Assembly: GCA_024698715.1 (NCBI GenBank)
Contig: JAILRA010000033.1
Span: forward strand, 1 to 64,000
Source: Lachnospiraceae bacterium
Lineage (GTDB): Bacteria > Bacillota > Clostridia > Lachnospirales > Lachnospiraceae
Reading direction: 5' to 3'
DNA: 64,000 nt
Positions 53,930 to 63,600 of the stretch are shown here, piece by piece. The notes below the pieces were generated by a model. The model had not been told where the DNA came from and searched no databases. It was given only the letters and a program-made list of their open reading frames with translations. Both the position numbers and the translations under genes were made by a program. Within the stretch, counting starts at the first letter, position 1; each line of letters opens with the position of its first letter.

Positions 53930-55330
53930 CTAGTACGCATTTTTATTAATAAATCCTTTTACAAACGTAAGCAGGATAATTTGTATATCAAGCCAAATGG
54001 TCCAGTTTTCTATATAATATATATCATATTCGACTCTTTTTCTTATGGAAGTATCACCGCGGTATCCGTTCACCTGAGCCCATCCGGTAAGTCCCGGACG
54101 AACCTGATGCTTAACCATATATCTGGGGATCTCCTCTTTAAACTGCTCTACAAACTGCGGTCTTTCCGGTCTCGGACCGATAAGAGACATATCACCTTTA
54201 AGAATATTGAAAAACTGAGGAGTTTCATCCAGACTGGTCCTTCTCAAAAACTTACCGAATCCGGTAACTCTCGGATCGTCTTTGGTAGTCCACTCTTTTT
54301 CCTCTTCCTCGGGTTTCTGCTCAACCATGGTTCGGAATTTATACATCTTAAAGGTTTTGTTGTGAAGTCCCACTCTCTCCTGAACAAACAATACCGGTCC
54401 GTCTTTATGACACTTGATCACGATCACTGAAAGTATCATAATGGGCGAAAACAGTATGATCGCCACAAGTGAGCCAATGATATCTACTGCTCTTTTAATA
54501 TACCAGTTGAATGTGCTTGTAAGCGGTACTCTTCTGATATTGATCACGGGAAGTCCCGACAGATCTTCTGTATAAGGTTTTGAAGGAATGACCGAATTGT
54601 AATCGGGAATAAACTTTGTATGCACACCCGATTTCTCGCATCTGGCCACTATTTCCTCAAGTCTTTTGTAATTCTTAAGAGGAAGTGCAACGGCAATCTC
54701 ATCAAGCTTGTTCTGAGGAAGTATCACTTCGAGATTGTCTATCCTTCCGAGTACCTGAATTCCTTTATAATATGTTCCCGCCGGAACTTCGTCATCCAGT
54801 ATACCCCTGATCTCATATCCCCACTGGGGATTGACGAGGATTCTGTCTATGTATTGTTCGCAGGCCCTCGAATATCCTACTATAACAACCTGTTTCGAAT
54901 TATATCCTTTCTTTCTGATATAATTCAAAATCTTTCTTACTATCAGTCTGTAAAGACTCATCAGAAATACATTTCCGAGTGCGAAGAAAATGATCAGAGA
55001 TCTCGAAAAATACTTCTGATTGATCAAATACAAAACTACAAGGAAAATCATGGCACCCACAACGTTTGCCTTTACGATGTCGACAAACTCGTTCAGCCAT
55101 GAAGCCATTCTCTTGGGTTTGTACAGATTAAGCGTGGCGAAAACCGCCAGGTAGCCCGGTATAATAAAATACAACGCAAAAAAGTAAGTTTTCATCGGCA
55201 AAACACCCTGGTTTACCGGTGTGAAAACCACCATTCTGCCATACCATGCACATATATATGCAAAAGCGGTTACAATGCAATCAAGCACTACATGAAATCT
55301 GTTAAAAAATGTTTGATTGTCTTTAATCAT
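53930..55330 (-). CDS. Undecaprenyl-phosphate glycosyl-1-phosphate transferase (WbaP/CpsE type)
   Basis: 466 residues: four N-terminal transmembrane helices, a Rossmann-like CoA-binding-type domain (about 145-260, VVIVGYSRACEQYID), one more helix and the catalytic sugar transferase domain (about 275-466) with KRAVDIIGS, PVLFVQERVG, KMYKFRTM, RRTSLDETPQFFNILKGDMSLIGPRPE and QVRPGLTGWAQVNG. It starts polymer synthesis by moving a sugar phosphate onto the lipid carrier. It is the first membrane step for the cluster of glycosyltransferases here. Confidence 0.95.
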   Translation of the reverse strand: MIKDNQTFFNRFHVVLDCIVTAFAYICAWYGRMVVFTPVNQGVLPMKTYFFALYFIIPGYLAVFATLNLYKPKRMASWLNEFVDIVKANVVGAMIFLVVLYLINQKYFSRSLIIFFALGNVFLMSLYRLIVRKILNYIRKKGYNSKQVVIVGYSRACEQYIDRILVNPQWGYEIRGILDDEVPAGTYYKGIQVLGRIDNLEVILPQNKLDEIAVALPLKNYKRLEEIVARCEKSGVHTKFIPDYNSVIPSKPYTEDLSGLPVINIRRVPLTSTFNWYIKRAVDIIGSLVAIILFSPIMILSVIVIKCHKDGPVLFVQERVGLHNKTFKMYKFRTMVEQKPEEEEKEWTTKDDPRVTGFGKFLRRTSLDETPQFFNILKGDMSLIGPRPERPQFVEQFKEEIPRYMVKHQVRPGLTGWAQVNGYRGDTSIRKRVEYDIYYIENWTIWLDIQIILLTFVKGFINKNAY

Positions 55331-55403
55331 AATTCAACTTTGCGCCATATTACAGACGCCCTCAAATTGTAATAATACAATAAATTGCCTTTTTTTTCAA
55401 GCA

Positions 55404-56369
55404 TTAATAAATGACATTTTTTATCAGTTCCCATTCGACGGCAAGTGCTCTTTTTCTTTTGGCAGAATCAAAATCTACCTTTTTACTGCGTTCTTCAGCT
55501 GTTTTTTTTACGCGCCTGCCCTCTCTGATCCCCTGTCGGTATGCTTTGCCAAGTCCCTTATTGATGAAGTATATCTGCTTTATGATAATTCCCGTTTCCA
55601 TTGCCGGAAAATTGATTATCTTTTGAAGCACTGTCTGGTTTTTGTATCTGACGAGTATGGAATTTCTCGCCGCATATCTTACCTTGAATTCGTTATGTCT
55701 TGAACCGGACGTTGCACTTCCTTCATGAAATACACGTGCGGAGGGTTCATATTTATTGACATATCCGTAAAGTTTTGCCCTGTATCCGATATCCACATCC
55801 TCAAGATAGGAAAAATGATTCTCGTCGAACAGTCCCAGTTCAAGAAGAATGCTTCTTTTATATATTGCCGCCCCGGCACATGCGGAAAAGATCTCAGAAG
55901 GTTTGTTGTTGCTGTCAGCAAGCTTGTTCTTTCCTCTGGTCCTCGCCCAGCCGAGAATATTGTAAAAATCTCCGGCATTGTCTATCAGCGCATGGTTAAC
56001 CGCCGAAAGCATTTTGCACTGCACGGAGAAAGTATTTGAATATTGACCGTCTTGCTCAATGGCATTAAGGATTGCCTTAAGACACCCTTCATCCACATAA
56101 GCATCATTATTTAAAAGAAATACATACTCCGAATCGGAAGCTTTTATCCCATCGTTGACCGCTGCCGCAAATCCCAGGTTCACATCATGTTTGATGAGTC
56201 TCGCTCTCGGAAATCCGGCAACGACCGATTCAACGCCTTCCTCAGTCGAAGCATCATCTACAACAATAATATCGTAATCCCGAAAATCCTGTTTTTCGAG
56301 TTCTTCGAGACATTTGACAAGATATCGTATCCCGTTGTAATTGGGTATAATAACGCTTAATTTCATCAA
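55404..56369 (-). CDS. Family 2 glycosyltransferase (GT2)
   Basis: 321 residues. KLSVIIPNYNGIRYLVKCLEEL at the start, DDAS for UDP or dTDP sugar binding, FLLNNDAYVD as the DxD-type motif, and FSYLEDVDIGYRAKLYG as the acceptor and base region (the ED pair). Similar to rhamnosyl- or galactofuranosyltransferases. It begins 8 bases after the upstream glycosyltransferase gene. Confidence 0.92.
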   Translation of the reverse strand: MMKLSVIIPNYNGIRYLVKCLEELEKQDFRDYDIIVVDDASTEEGVESVVAGFPRARLIKHDVNLGFAAAVNDGIKASDSEYVFLLNNDAYVDEGCLKAILNAIEQDGQYSNTFSVQCKMLSAVNHALIDNAGDFYNILGWARTRGKNKLADSNNKPSEIFSACAGAAIYKRSILLELGLFDENHFSYLEDVDIGYRAKLYGYVNKYEPSARVFHEGSATSGSRHNEFKVRYAARNSILVRYKNQTVLQKIINFPAMETGIIIKQIYFINKGLGKAYRQGIREGRRVKKTAEERSKKVDFDSAKRKRALAVEWELIKNVIY

Positions 56370-56377
56370 ATGTTCCC

Positions 56378-57781
56378 TTATTCCTTCTTATGATCGGGAT
56401 CGTAAATAATCCTGTAACCAAGCTCTCTCACCCTTTTGCAGAATGCAAGGCTGATGCCGACATAATCCGGTGCATTCTTGGCAAGTTTCGATTCGACCAT
56501 ATCGTCATAAAGATTTTCCAAAACGGGATTGATCCTCATGTTTCTTATATCTGCGGCTTCAACCTGCTGCACAAGAGAACCTCTGTGCATATATCCGCCC
56601 ATGCCTTTTGCCAGTCCGCGGTAAACCACCGAACCGTCTTCACGCATCGCTCCGCCGGAAATTTTACCGAATTTGTAGATCGGACCGCAGAGCATTCCGA
56701 TATCAGGTCTGGTCGAAAAGAGAAGATTTTTATATTCGATATGATAAAATCCAAGATGCGCCGTATGACTGACCGTTACGGCCCAACCCATTTCCTTACA
56801 GTAATCATCGACCGCTCTTCTTCCGGCCTCGTAAGCATATTCCTTTGCATCGGTATTGCCGGCCGTTGATAAAGCATGGCATCTCCAGTGATAAAGGATC
56901 TTCGGAACGTGAAGCGTCTGTCCTTCGGGGTCTTCCATGGCTCTCAACGCTCTTAAATAAAGATCGTAATCCTGTGCACCGTCATATTCGGATCTGAACC
57001 TTAATTCCTGTATGAGTTTCCTTTCCAGAAAAGTCAGATGACAGATATAATTATTCGTCAGGATCATATCCATATTCAGATTGGCTTTTCTGTTGGGTTC
57101 GTAAAATGTCTTGCCCTTTGCATCAGTTTTGTCTTCATCCGAATAGATAAGTTTTGCCTTGTATTCATTGCTTACCAAAGCCTTAGACATATAATAAAGC
57201 GCATCCGGTGTAAGAAGATCGTCATGATCGAGGATTCCGACATAATCACCTGTTGCAAGGTCTATTCCCTGATTACAGTTGGCGGAAATACCGCCGTTTG
57301 TCGTCAGGTGGACGTATTTGATGACACAGCCCTCGTAATTGTATGTTACATCCATATCTACCGAGAGCCTGTAATTTTTTCTGATCTCTTCAAGTGAAAG
57401 GCTTTTTCCTGCGGGTATGTTCCCGTCAATGACACCGGCTATTCTTTCGATCTCATCAACGATCCTCATGGTTCTCGAACCGTCAACAATTATCATTTCC
57501 CAGTTGTTGTAGGTCTGTCCGAGAACGCTGGCCAGCATTTCATCAAAATATAATGAATCCGTCTCATATGTAGGAACTACAAGCGTAAATTTTATACTCG
57601 AAGAAAATCTCTTGCTCCAGGCTCTCTGAGCCTTCAGTTCTTCAGTTGTCGCAAGCTGATATTTAAAATTCTTGGGAGCTTTGCTCAAAGCGGTATCCGC
57701 AACGGCCATCGCCGTTTTTTCAATCCCGTTTCTTTTTAAATATCTGTTCGCTTTGCCGTATAAATCCCCTGCACTGGCCAT
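56378..57781 (-). CDS. Family 2 glycosyltransferase (GT2), longer form
   Basis: 467 residues. An N-terminal helical extension (about 1-60) precedes the GT-A domain: FTLVVPTYETDSLYFDEMLASVLGQTYNNWEMIIVDGS, GGISANCNQGIDLATGDYVGILDHDDLL (DHD metal motif), and YSDEDKTDAKGK. The C-terminal part (about 330-467) may form a second small domain. It acts upstream of the shorter GT2 on the same transcript. Confidence 0.92.
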   Translation of the reverse strand: MASAGDLYGKANRYLKRNGIEKTAMAVADTALSKAPKNFKYQLATTEELKAQRAWSKRFSSSIKFTLVVPTYETDSLYFDEMLASVLGQTYNNWEMIIVDGSRTMRIVDEIERIAGVIDGNIPAGKSLSLEEIRKNYRLSVDMDVTYNYEGCVIKYVHLTTNGGISANCNQGIDLATGDYVGILDHDDLLTPDALYYMSKALVSNEYKAKLIYSDEDKTDAKGKTFYEPNRKANLNMDMILTNNYICHLTFLERKLIQELRFRSEYDGAQDYDLYLRALRAMEDPEGQTLHVPKILYHWRCHALSTAGNTDAKEYAYEAGRRAVDDYCKEMGWAVTVSHTAHLGFYHIEYKNLLFSTRPDIGMLCGPIYKFGKISGGAMREDGSVVYRGLAKGMGGYMHRGSLVQQVEAADIRNMRINPVLENLYDDMVESKLAKNAPDYVGISLAFCKRVRELGYRIIYDPDHKKE

Positions 57782-57821
57782 AGCTGCCTCCGTCGCCTTT
57801 TACACCGTTAAATCTCAGTAT

Positions 57822-59546
57822 CTATTCCAATTTGCTCTTTAAAGCATCGGTAAGTTCTTTTACCTTTTCCTCTGCATCTGCGAGGCTCTGACCTTTCACA
57901 CCCATATAGAACTTGATCTTGGGCTCTGTTCCCGAAGGTCTTGCGCAGCACCATGCATCATCCGAGAGTTCGAAATAAAGTACATTCGAATAAGGTAATC
58001 CGGTAGGTGCCTTTTCACCAGTAGCTATATCTGTTCTCTCGTCCTTTGTATAATCTCTCATTGCGAGAACTTTCCATGAAGCAAACTCTTTGGGAGGATT
58101 GGCTCTCAGGCCTTCCATAATGGCAGCTATCTTTTCACTGCCTTCTTTTCCCTTCATGGTTATCGTATAAAGTGCTTCTTTGTAGTAGCCGTATTTTTCA
58201 TACATATCGAGCATCATATCCCATACGGTAATGCCCTGTTTCTTGCAATAAGCCGCAACTTCGCAAAGACACATAACAGCCACAATGGCATCCTTGTCTC
58301 TGGCGTGTGTTCCGGCAAGGCATCCGTAACTTTCTTCGAGACCGAATACGTAATTGTATGTACCCTGTTCGATAAACCACTTTATCTGCTCACCAATGTA
58401 CTTGAATCCTGTCAGAACTTCTATCTGTTTAACATTGTATGCCTTCGTGATAACATCCGCCATGTTGGTTGTAACGATGGTTTTAACCAGAGCGGGATTC
58501 TCAGGCATAAGACCGAGTTTTGTACGCTCTCTTAATATATACTCTGCAATGAGCATACCTGACATATTTCCCGTGAAAGGAACATATTCTCCAGATTTTG
58601 TATCAAGAGCGTATATTCCGAGTCTGTCAGCATCGGGATCGGTAGCAAGTACGATATCGGCATTAACTTCCTTTGCAAGTTTAAGAGCAAGAGTAAATGC
58701 CTTGGGATCTTCGGGGTTGGGATATTCGAGCGTCGTAAAGTTGGGATCTGGCATTTCCTGCTCGGGAACAACGATAACGTTTTCGAATCCGACTTCCTTA
58801 AGAATTCTTCTTGCGGGAACATTACCCGTTCCGTTGAAAGGAGTATAAACGATCTTTAATTCCTTACCCATCTCTTTGATGATGTCGGGATGGATGATCT
58901 GCTTTTTCAATTCAGCCATAAAGGCATCGTCTATTTCTTTTCCTGTCTGAATGTACAATCCTTTGCTTATCGCTTCGGCCTTGTCCATCGTCTTAACTGT
59001 ATGGAAATCCGTTACGTTCTTAACGTAGGAAATGATCTCTTTGTCTCTGGGGCTTGTAACCTGAGCACCGTCTTCCCAGTAAACCTTGTATCCGTTGTAT
59101 TCGGGAGGATTATGGCTTGCAGTGATAACGATGCCTGCCGTGCATCCTAAATATCTTACCGAGAAAGAAAGCTCGGGTGTGGGGCGAAGTGCATCAAACA
59201 CATATGCCTTGATCCCGTTTGCTGCCATGCAAAGAGCCGCTTCATCCGCAAATTCGGGTGACATACGTCTTGAATCGTATGCGATCGAAATCCCCTTGTC
59301 CTGTGTTCCCTGAGCGAGAATATAATTGGCAAGTCCCTGTGTTGCCTTTCTTACGGTATATAAGTTCATTCTGTTTGTTCCGGCACCTATAACCCCTCTT
59401 AATCCGCCGGTACCGAATTCCAAATCTCTGTAAAATCTATCTTCCACTTCAGTGTCATCATTTCTGATGGCAAGGAGTTCCTTTTTGGTGTCTTCATCAA
59501 AATAATCATCTTCCAGCCAGAAGTTAAACTGCTCTCTGTAATCCAT
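57822..59546 (-). CDS. Phosphoglucomutase/phosphomannomutase (alpha-D-phosphohexomutase)
   Basis: 574 residues from the ATG at 59546 with AAGGAG about 9 bases upstream; an in-frame GTG at 59588 would add 14 residues. Active-site phosphoserine in TASHNPPEYNGYK, metal loop DPDADRLGI, sugar loop GLEESYG, phosphate-binding RPSGTEPKIKFY. It interconverts hexose 1- and 6-phosphates and so supplies nucleotide sugars for the adjacent polysaccharide genes. Length fits the PgcA-type enzymes of Firmicutes. Confidence 0.95.
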   Translation of the reverse strand: MDYREQFNFWLEDDYFDEDTKKELLAIRNDDTEVEDRFYRDLEFGTGGLRGVIGAGTNRMNLYTVRKATQGLANYILAQGTQDKGISIAYDSRRMSPEFADEAALCMAANGIKAYVFDALRPTPELSFSVRYLGCTAGIVITASHNPPEYNGYKVYWEDGAQVTSPRDKEIISYVKNVTDFHTVKTMDKAEAISKGLYIQTGKEIDDAFMAELKKQIIHPDIIKEMGKELKIVYTPFNGTGNVPARRILKEVGFENVIVVPEQEMPDPNFTTLEYPNPEDPKAFTLALKLAKEVNADIVLATDPDADRLGIYALDTKSGEYVPFTGNMSGMLIAEYILRERTKLGLMPENPALVKTIVTTNMADVITKAYNVKQIEVLTGFKYIGEQIKWFIEQGTYNYVFGLEESYGCLAGTHARDKDAIVAVMCLCEVAAYCKKQGITVWDMMLDMYEKYGYYKEALYTITMKGKEGSEKIAAIMEGLRANPPKEFASWKVLAMRDYTKDERTDIATGEKAPTGLPYSNVLYFELSDDAWCCARPSGTEPKIKFYMGVKGQSLADAEEKVKELTDALKSKLE

Positions 59547-59631
59547 AGTTTTTTGCTCCTTTACATTTAATGACTTATGTGTATGCACACACTATTTATT
59601 TTAACTCTTTTTCGGGTTAAAAACAATAAAA

Positions 59632-59653
59632 AAGGCAGTCCGAAGACTACCTT
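59632..59653 (-). terminator. Terminator of the DUF2752 gene
   Basis: AAGGTAGTC-TTCG-GACTGCCTT, a 9-bp stem with a stable tetraloop and one G-T pair, then TTTTATTG on the minus strand, immediately after the stop codon. Confidence 0.85.
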
Positions 59654-60088
59654 TTATAAACAAGTTATTCCCCAGCCGAGATATAGGATGTTTCTTATTA
59701 TCCATTGTCCCAAAAGGACTGCAATTCCCACATAAATAGAGTATGTTATCGGGAATCCGGTAAAGCCCAGTTTTTTCGTGGTTTTGACCAATATGGTGTT
59801 GATCATGAAAAATGTATAATCAACAAAAGTATACGGCACAAACGGATGGCAAAGGAAACTCTTGATGAAATGACCGTGAATCAGATGATATACACTCCTC
59901 GTTCCTCCGCATCCCGGGCAATACAGATGAGTTATCATAAGAAAACCGCATTTCATTCCGCCCTTTGTGAGAAAATCACCGAAAAAGATAAATACCGGAA
60001 TTATAACGGCAACTATACATACACCGAAAACTATTCCCAGTTTAAACCACGTATCGGTCAGATCATCCTTAAACTCTCTTTTTTCCAT
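59654..60088 (-). CDS. DUF2752 membrane protein
   Basis: 144 residues, three to four transmembrane helices. The DUF2752 hallmark HLYCPGCGGTRSVYHLIHGHFIKSF is at residues about 50-75: a CPxCGxxR pattern at a membrane edge, possibly binding metal. Function unknown. 8 bases after the DUF4190 gene. Confidence 0.88.
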   Translation of the reverse strand: MEKREFKDDLTDTWFKLGIVFGVCIVAVIIPVFIFFGDFLTKGGMKCGFLMITHLYCPGCGGTRSVYHLIHGHFIKSFLCHPFVPYTFVDYTFFMINTILVKTTKKLGFTGFPITYSIYVGIAVLLGQWIIRNILYLGWGITCL

Positions 60089-60096
60089 ATCTCTTA

Positions 60097-60636
60097 TCAG
60101 GAGTTATTAATAATTGAGATGATTACCAAAATCAGGTATATCAATACTATCAGTAATGAAATCACCGTACCGATAATACTGATTATCATACCGGCCGTAG
60201 CAGGTCCTGCTGCTTTCTTCTTTTTGGCAACGATGCCGAGGATCATACCTACCAGACCGAAAATAAAGTTCAGGCAGGGTGTCCAGCAACATACGATTGA
60301 AAGAATACCGAGAATAAGTGAGGCAATCGAAAGTCCTTTTCCGCCTCCGGCATTTTCCTCATTATCCTCATAGGAATCATTGTAGCTGTATGTTACTTCT
60401 TCAGCTGCTTCCTGTACAGGCTGAGGTGCAGGTGCGGGCTGAGGTTCGGGAGCAGGCTGAGGTGCTGCCTGAGGTGCGGGTGCGGGCTGTGCCTCCTGTA
60501 CCGGCTGTGCTTCTGCCTGAGGTGCAGGTGCGGGCTGTGCCTCCTGTACCGGCTGTGCTTCTGCCTGAGGTGCGGGTGCAGGCTGTGCTTCCTGTACCGG
60601 CTGTACGGGTGTTTCGTTCAGATTGTTGTTATCCAT
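60097..60636 (-). CDS. DUF4190 membrane protein with Pro/Ala/Gln repeat N-terminus
   Basis: 179 residues. Residues 10-75 are a proline-rich tail with a 16-residue repeat (PVQEAQPAPAPQAEAQ, 2.8 copies). Residues about 97-175 are the DUF4190 domain with two hydrophobic hairpins (LSIASLILGILSIVCCW and GMIISIIGTVISLLI). Likely a small membrane protein with a flexible cytosolic or external tail. RBS AGGAGG not obvious: GGAGG lies 8 bases before the ATG. Role unknown. Confidence 0.85.
   Translation of the reverse strand: MDNNNLNETPVQPVQEAQPAPAPQAEAQPVQEAQPAPAPQAEAQPVQEAQPAPAPQAAPQPAPEPQPAPAPQPVQEAAEEVTYSYNDSYEDNEENAGGGKGLSIASLILGILSIVCCWTPCLNFIFGLVGMILGIVAKKKKAAGPATAGMIISIIGTVISLLIVLIYLILVIISIINNS
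60466..60600 (-). repeat. 48-bp tandem repeat in the DUF4190 gene
   Basis: 2.8 copies of a 48-bp unit (residues 13-28, 29-44, 45-57) with near-identical DNA. Such arrays often change copy number. Confidence 0.85.
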
Positions 60637-60685
60637 GTTTTTTCCTCCAAAAGAATTCCTTTATTATTTGCTTTTCAAAGCATAT

Positions 60686-63600
60686 TTATACATGACTTAT
60701 ATCGGTATACATTGCAAGATCCGTGTCTATTGTACAGATATCATTGAGATTGAGATCATGAACATTGTTATGACCGGTACTTCTGCAGATTTCCTTGAGA
60801 GCTTCCGTCATACTGTTGGCCATATCAATATTAAATCCTCTTTCAACCAGTACAAAGTTTGCTCCGAGAGCAAGGATCTTTGCAAGTTCCTGCGCATCTT
60901 TCAAAGCTTCAACGCATACAAGGATCTCAAGTTTTGAATTAACCCTGTTAAGATAATTTCTTGCTCTTCTTAATGCGTAAGGAAGTATTCTCGAAGATAC
61001 ATCGTTAAGTATTACGAAATCAACCTTTGCATATACACATGCCTCAAGATCTGCTTCGATTCTTCCGGCAACAAGATCGATACCTACGGGAGTTCCGTTA
61101 AATCTTACTTTTGCGATCTCAACTTCTTCTCTTAATTCTTCCTTGCTGGAAAGATTGGGTATATGTCCTTCTTCACCCTTTACCAGAACAAGTGCCTGAT
61201 TGGTGTATTTCTCGGGTTTTGAATTGTTGGGAATATGTTCTCCCCAAATAAACAGTTTCGAGAAACAGAAAGGCTGAAGAACTTCTACGGGGCAGGATGT
61301 AAGTGCACCGATAACAGTCTTGGTATCCACATATGCGTTTCTCTTTAAAGGAAGAGGATTGCACTGTGCGGGAAGAAGGATGATATTTTCAAGACCGTTG
61401 GAAACATTACCGTCAACCAGACTGTAATCATCAAATATCTTCTGAGCTTCCGTATCGTAAAGAACCGTATACTTGGTATCTCTCTTAAGCATCGAGTAGG
61501 CAACGGGTTTTCCTTCTTCGTTTACTTCGCTCTCATCAAGACAGATATAACCTCTCTGGTCTTCTGCACTTTCTTCAGCTGCTTCATTTTCATTTATTTC
61601 TTCTGAAGTTTCAGTTTCTGCGTTTTCTTCAACGCTTTCTTCCGGTTCTTCAGCTACTGCTTCATTATCTTCCGAAACAACACCTGCAAAGAAAGGAACG
61701 GCTCCTGCTACAGTATCTTCTGTATTCTCTTCTGCTGCAACTTCTTCTGCGGCTTCTTCTGTAATTTCATCTGCTACAGTTTCTTCGGCGATTGCTTCAG
61801 GTTCTGCAGCCTCTTCAGTTTCAACTGCTTCTTCGGTAGCTTCTTCTAAGGCTTCTTCTGCAACTTCTTCAGCCACAGTTTCTTCTATACTTTCTTCTGC
61901 AATTGTTTCAGATTCTGCAGTCTCTTCGGTTTCAGCAACTGCTTCTTCTGTGGTTTCCTCTGCTGCTTCTTCTGCTGCAGATCCTTCCGTACTTTCTTCT
62001 GCAACCGCTTCTTCTACAGTTTCTTCAACGATTGCTTCAGGTTCTGCAGTCTCTTCAGTCTCTTCGGTTTCAACTGCTGCTTCTTCTGTGGTTTCCTCTG
62101 CAACTTCTTCGGCTGCAGGTTCTTCTATACTTTCTTCAGCTACTGCTTCTTCTACAGTTTCTTCAACGATTGCTTCAGGTTCCGCAGTCTCTTCTGTTTC
62201 AGCTGTTGCTTCTTCCGTGATTTCCTCTGCTGCTTCTTCAGTTGCAGGTTCTTCTGTACTTTCTTCAACAACTGCTTCTGATACAGTTTCTTCAACGATT
62301 GCTTCGGCTTCTGCTGCCTCTTCGGTTTCAACAGTTTCTTCTGCGTTTTCTTCTGTTTCAACTGCTGCTTCTTCAGCGTTTTCCTCTGCAGTCTCTTCTG
62401 CAACTTCTTCTGTAATTTCTTCTGCGGCAGCTTCTTCTGTTACAGCGTCTTCAAAGATTGTTTCAAATTCTTCCGCTGCTGTTTCTTCCGATACTGCTTC
62501 AGCAGCAGGCTCGGTGTTTTCTGACGCTTCTTCGGTCACTTCATCTGAAATCTCATCAGGATTGGAAGGTTCTGTAAAGAAATCGTCTTCCGTTTCCGCC
62601 TCTTCATCGCCGAAGTTAAGGAATACCACTCCTTCGTCATCCGGTTCGTTGGCTTTGATTTCTCCCGAAACACTTTCTGTTTCTTCAGAAATGCTTTCGC
62701 TGATCTCTTCTTCAACAGACTCCGCAACTTCATTTTCGGGTATTTCAACGTTTTCTTCTGCAACCTCATCGGTTTCTGCTACAGTTTCTTCTGTTTCCGT
62801 TGCAACTTCTTCGGTTTCTGTTGCAGTTTCTTCTGTTTCCGCTGCAACCTCTTCAGTTTCTGCTGCAATTTCCTCGGTTTCTGCTGCGGTTTCTTCGTTT
62901 TCTTCAAACGAATCGTTATAGTTTTCGACCGGTGCTTCCTCGAAAACAAGTTCTTCGGAATCATCAATCATCGGTTCACTTGAACCATCGGAAGTTTCAA
63001 CTTTTTCGGCACCTACTACTTTTTGTACTGTACCCAGTCCGTTGCCCCAAAGAGGAACGAAATCGTTTTCTTTATTCTTGGCTTCTTCTTCAGCCCTTAA
63101 TTCCTCTTCCGTCTTTACGGATGAGCCGCTTGTATAGAATGTCTGGATCAGACTGTTTTCTTTATTCTCTTCTTTTTCTGCAAAATCTTCTTTCTCGGAA
63201 GTTTCGGGAGCAAAACCGTTATCATCCTGACCGATCACTCTTTGTACACTTCCTGTACGATTCAGGATAAATGCTGATTTTTCTTCTTTTGCGGGAACAG
63301 GCTCTTCCGTCTTGATTTCGTCATCCTTCTTCCAGAATTCCTGACGTTTTTCTATGACAAATCCTGTTTCTTCTTTCTTTTCAGGTTCTGAAGATTCAGT
63401 CTCTTCATTATTTGTCGTTTCTGAAGTTTCGAGTTCCGCATTATCTGCAGATTCCGTTACGCTTTCCTCAGTGTTCTGACTGTCGTTTTCTGCGGTAATC
63501 TCTTCCGGAACTTCTTCTTTTTCTTCGGTTTCCTCAAAAACTATCTCATCAAATTCCGTTTTTGACTCATTTTCAGCATCTGCTGAGGCTTCTTTATTTT

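Noticed and set aside
60466-60600. Short regular repeats that could be taken for a CRISPR array
   Set aside because: The 48-bp units are directly tandem, with no unique spacers, and stay in frame in a coding region.
61950-62921. A 323-residue Ser/Ala/Val-rich open frame on the plus strand
   Set aside because: It is the antisense shadow of the Glu/Ala/Thr repeat region of the minus-strand fusion gene; it has no start signals and only repeat-driven composition.
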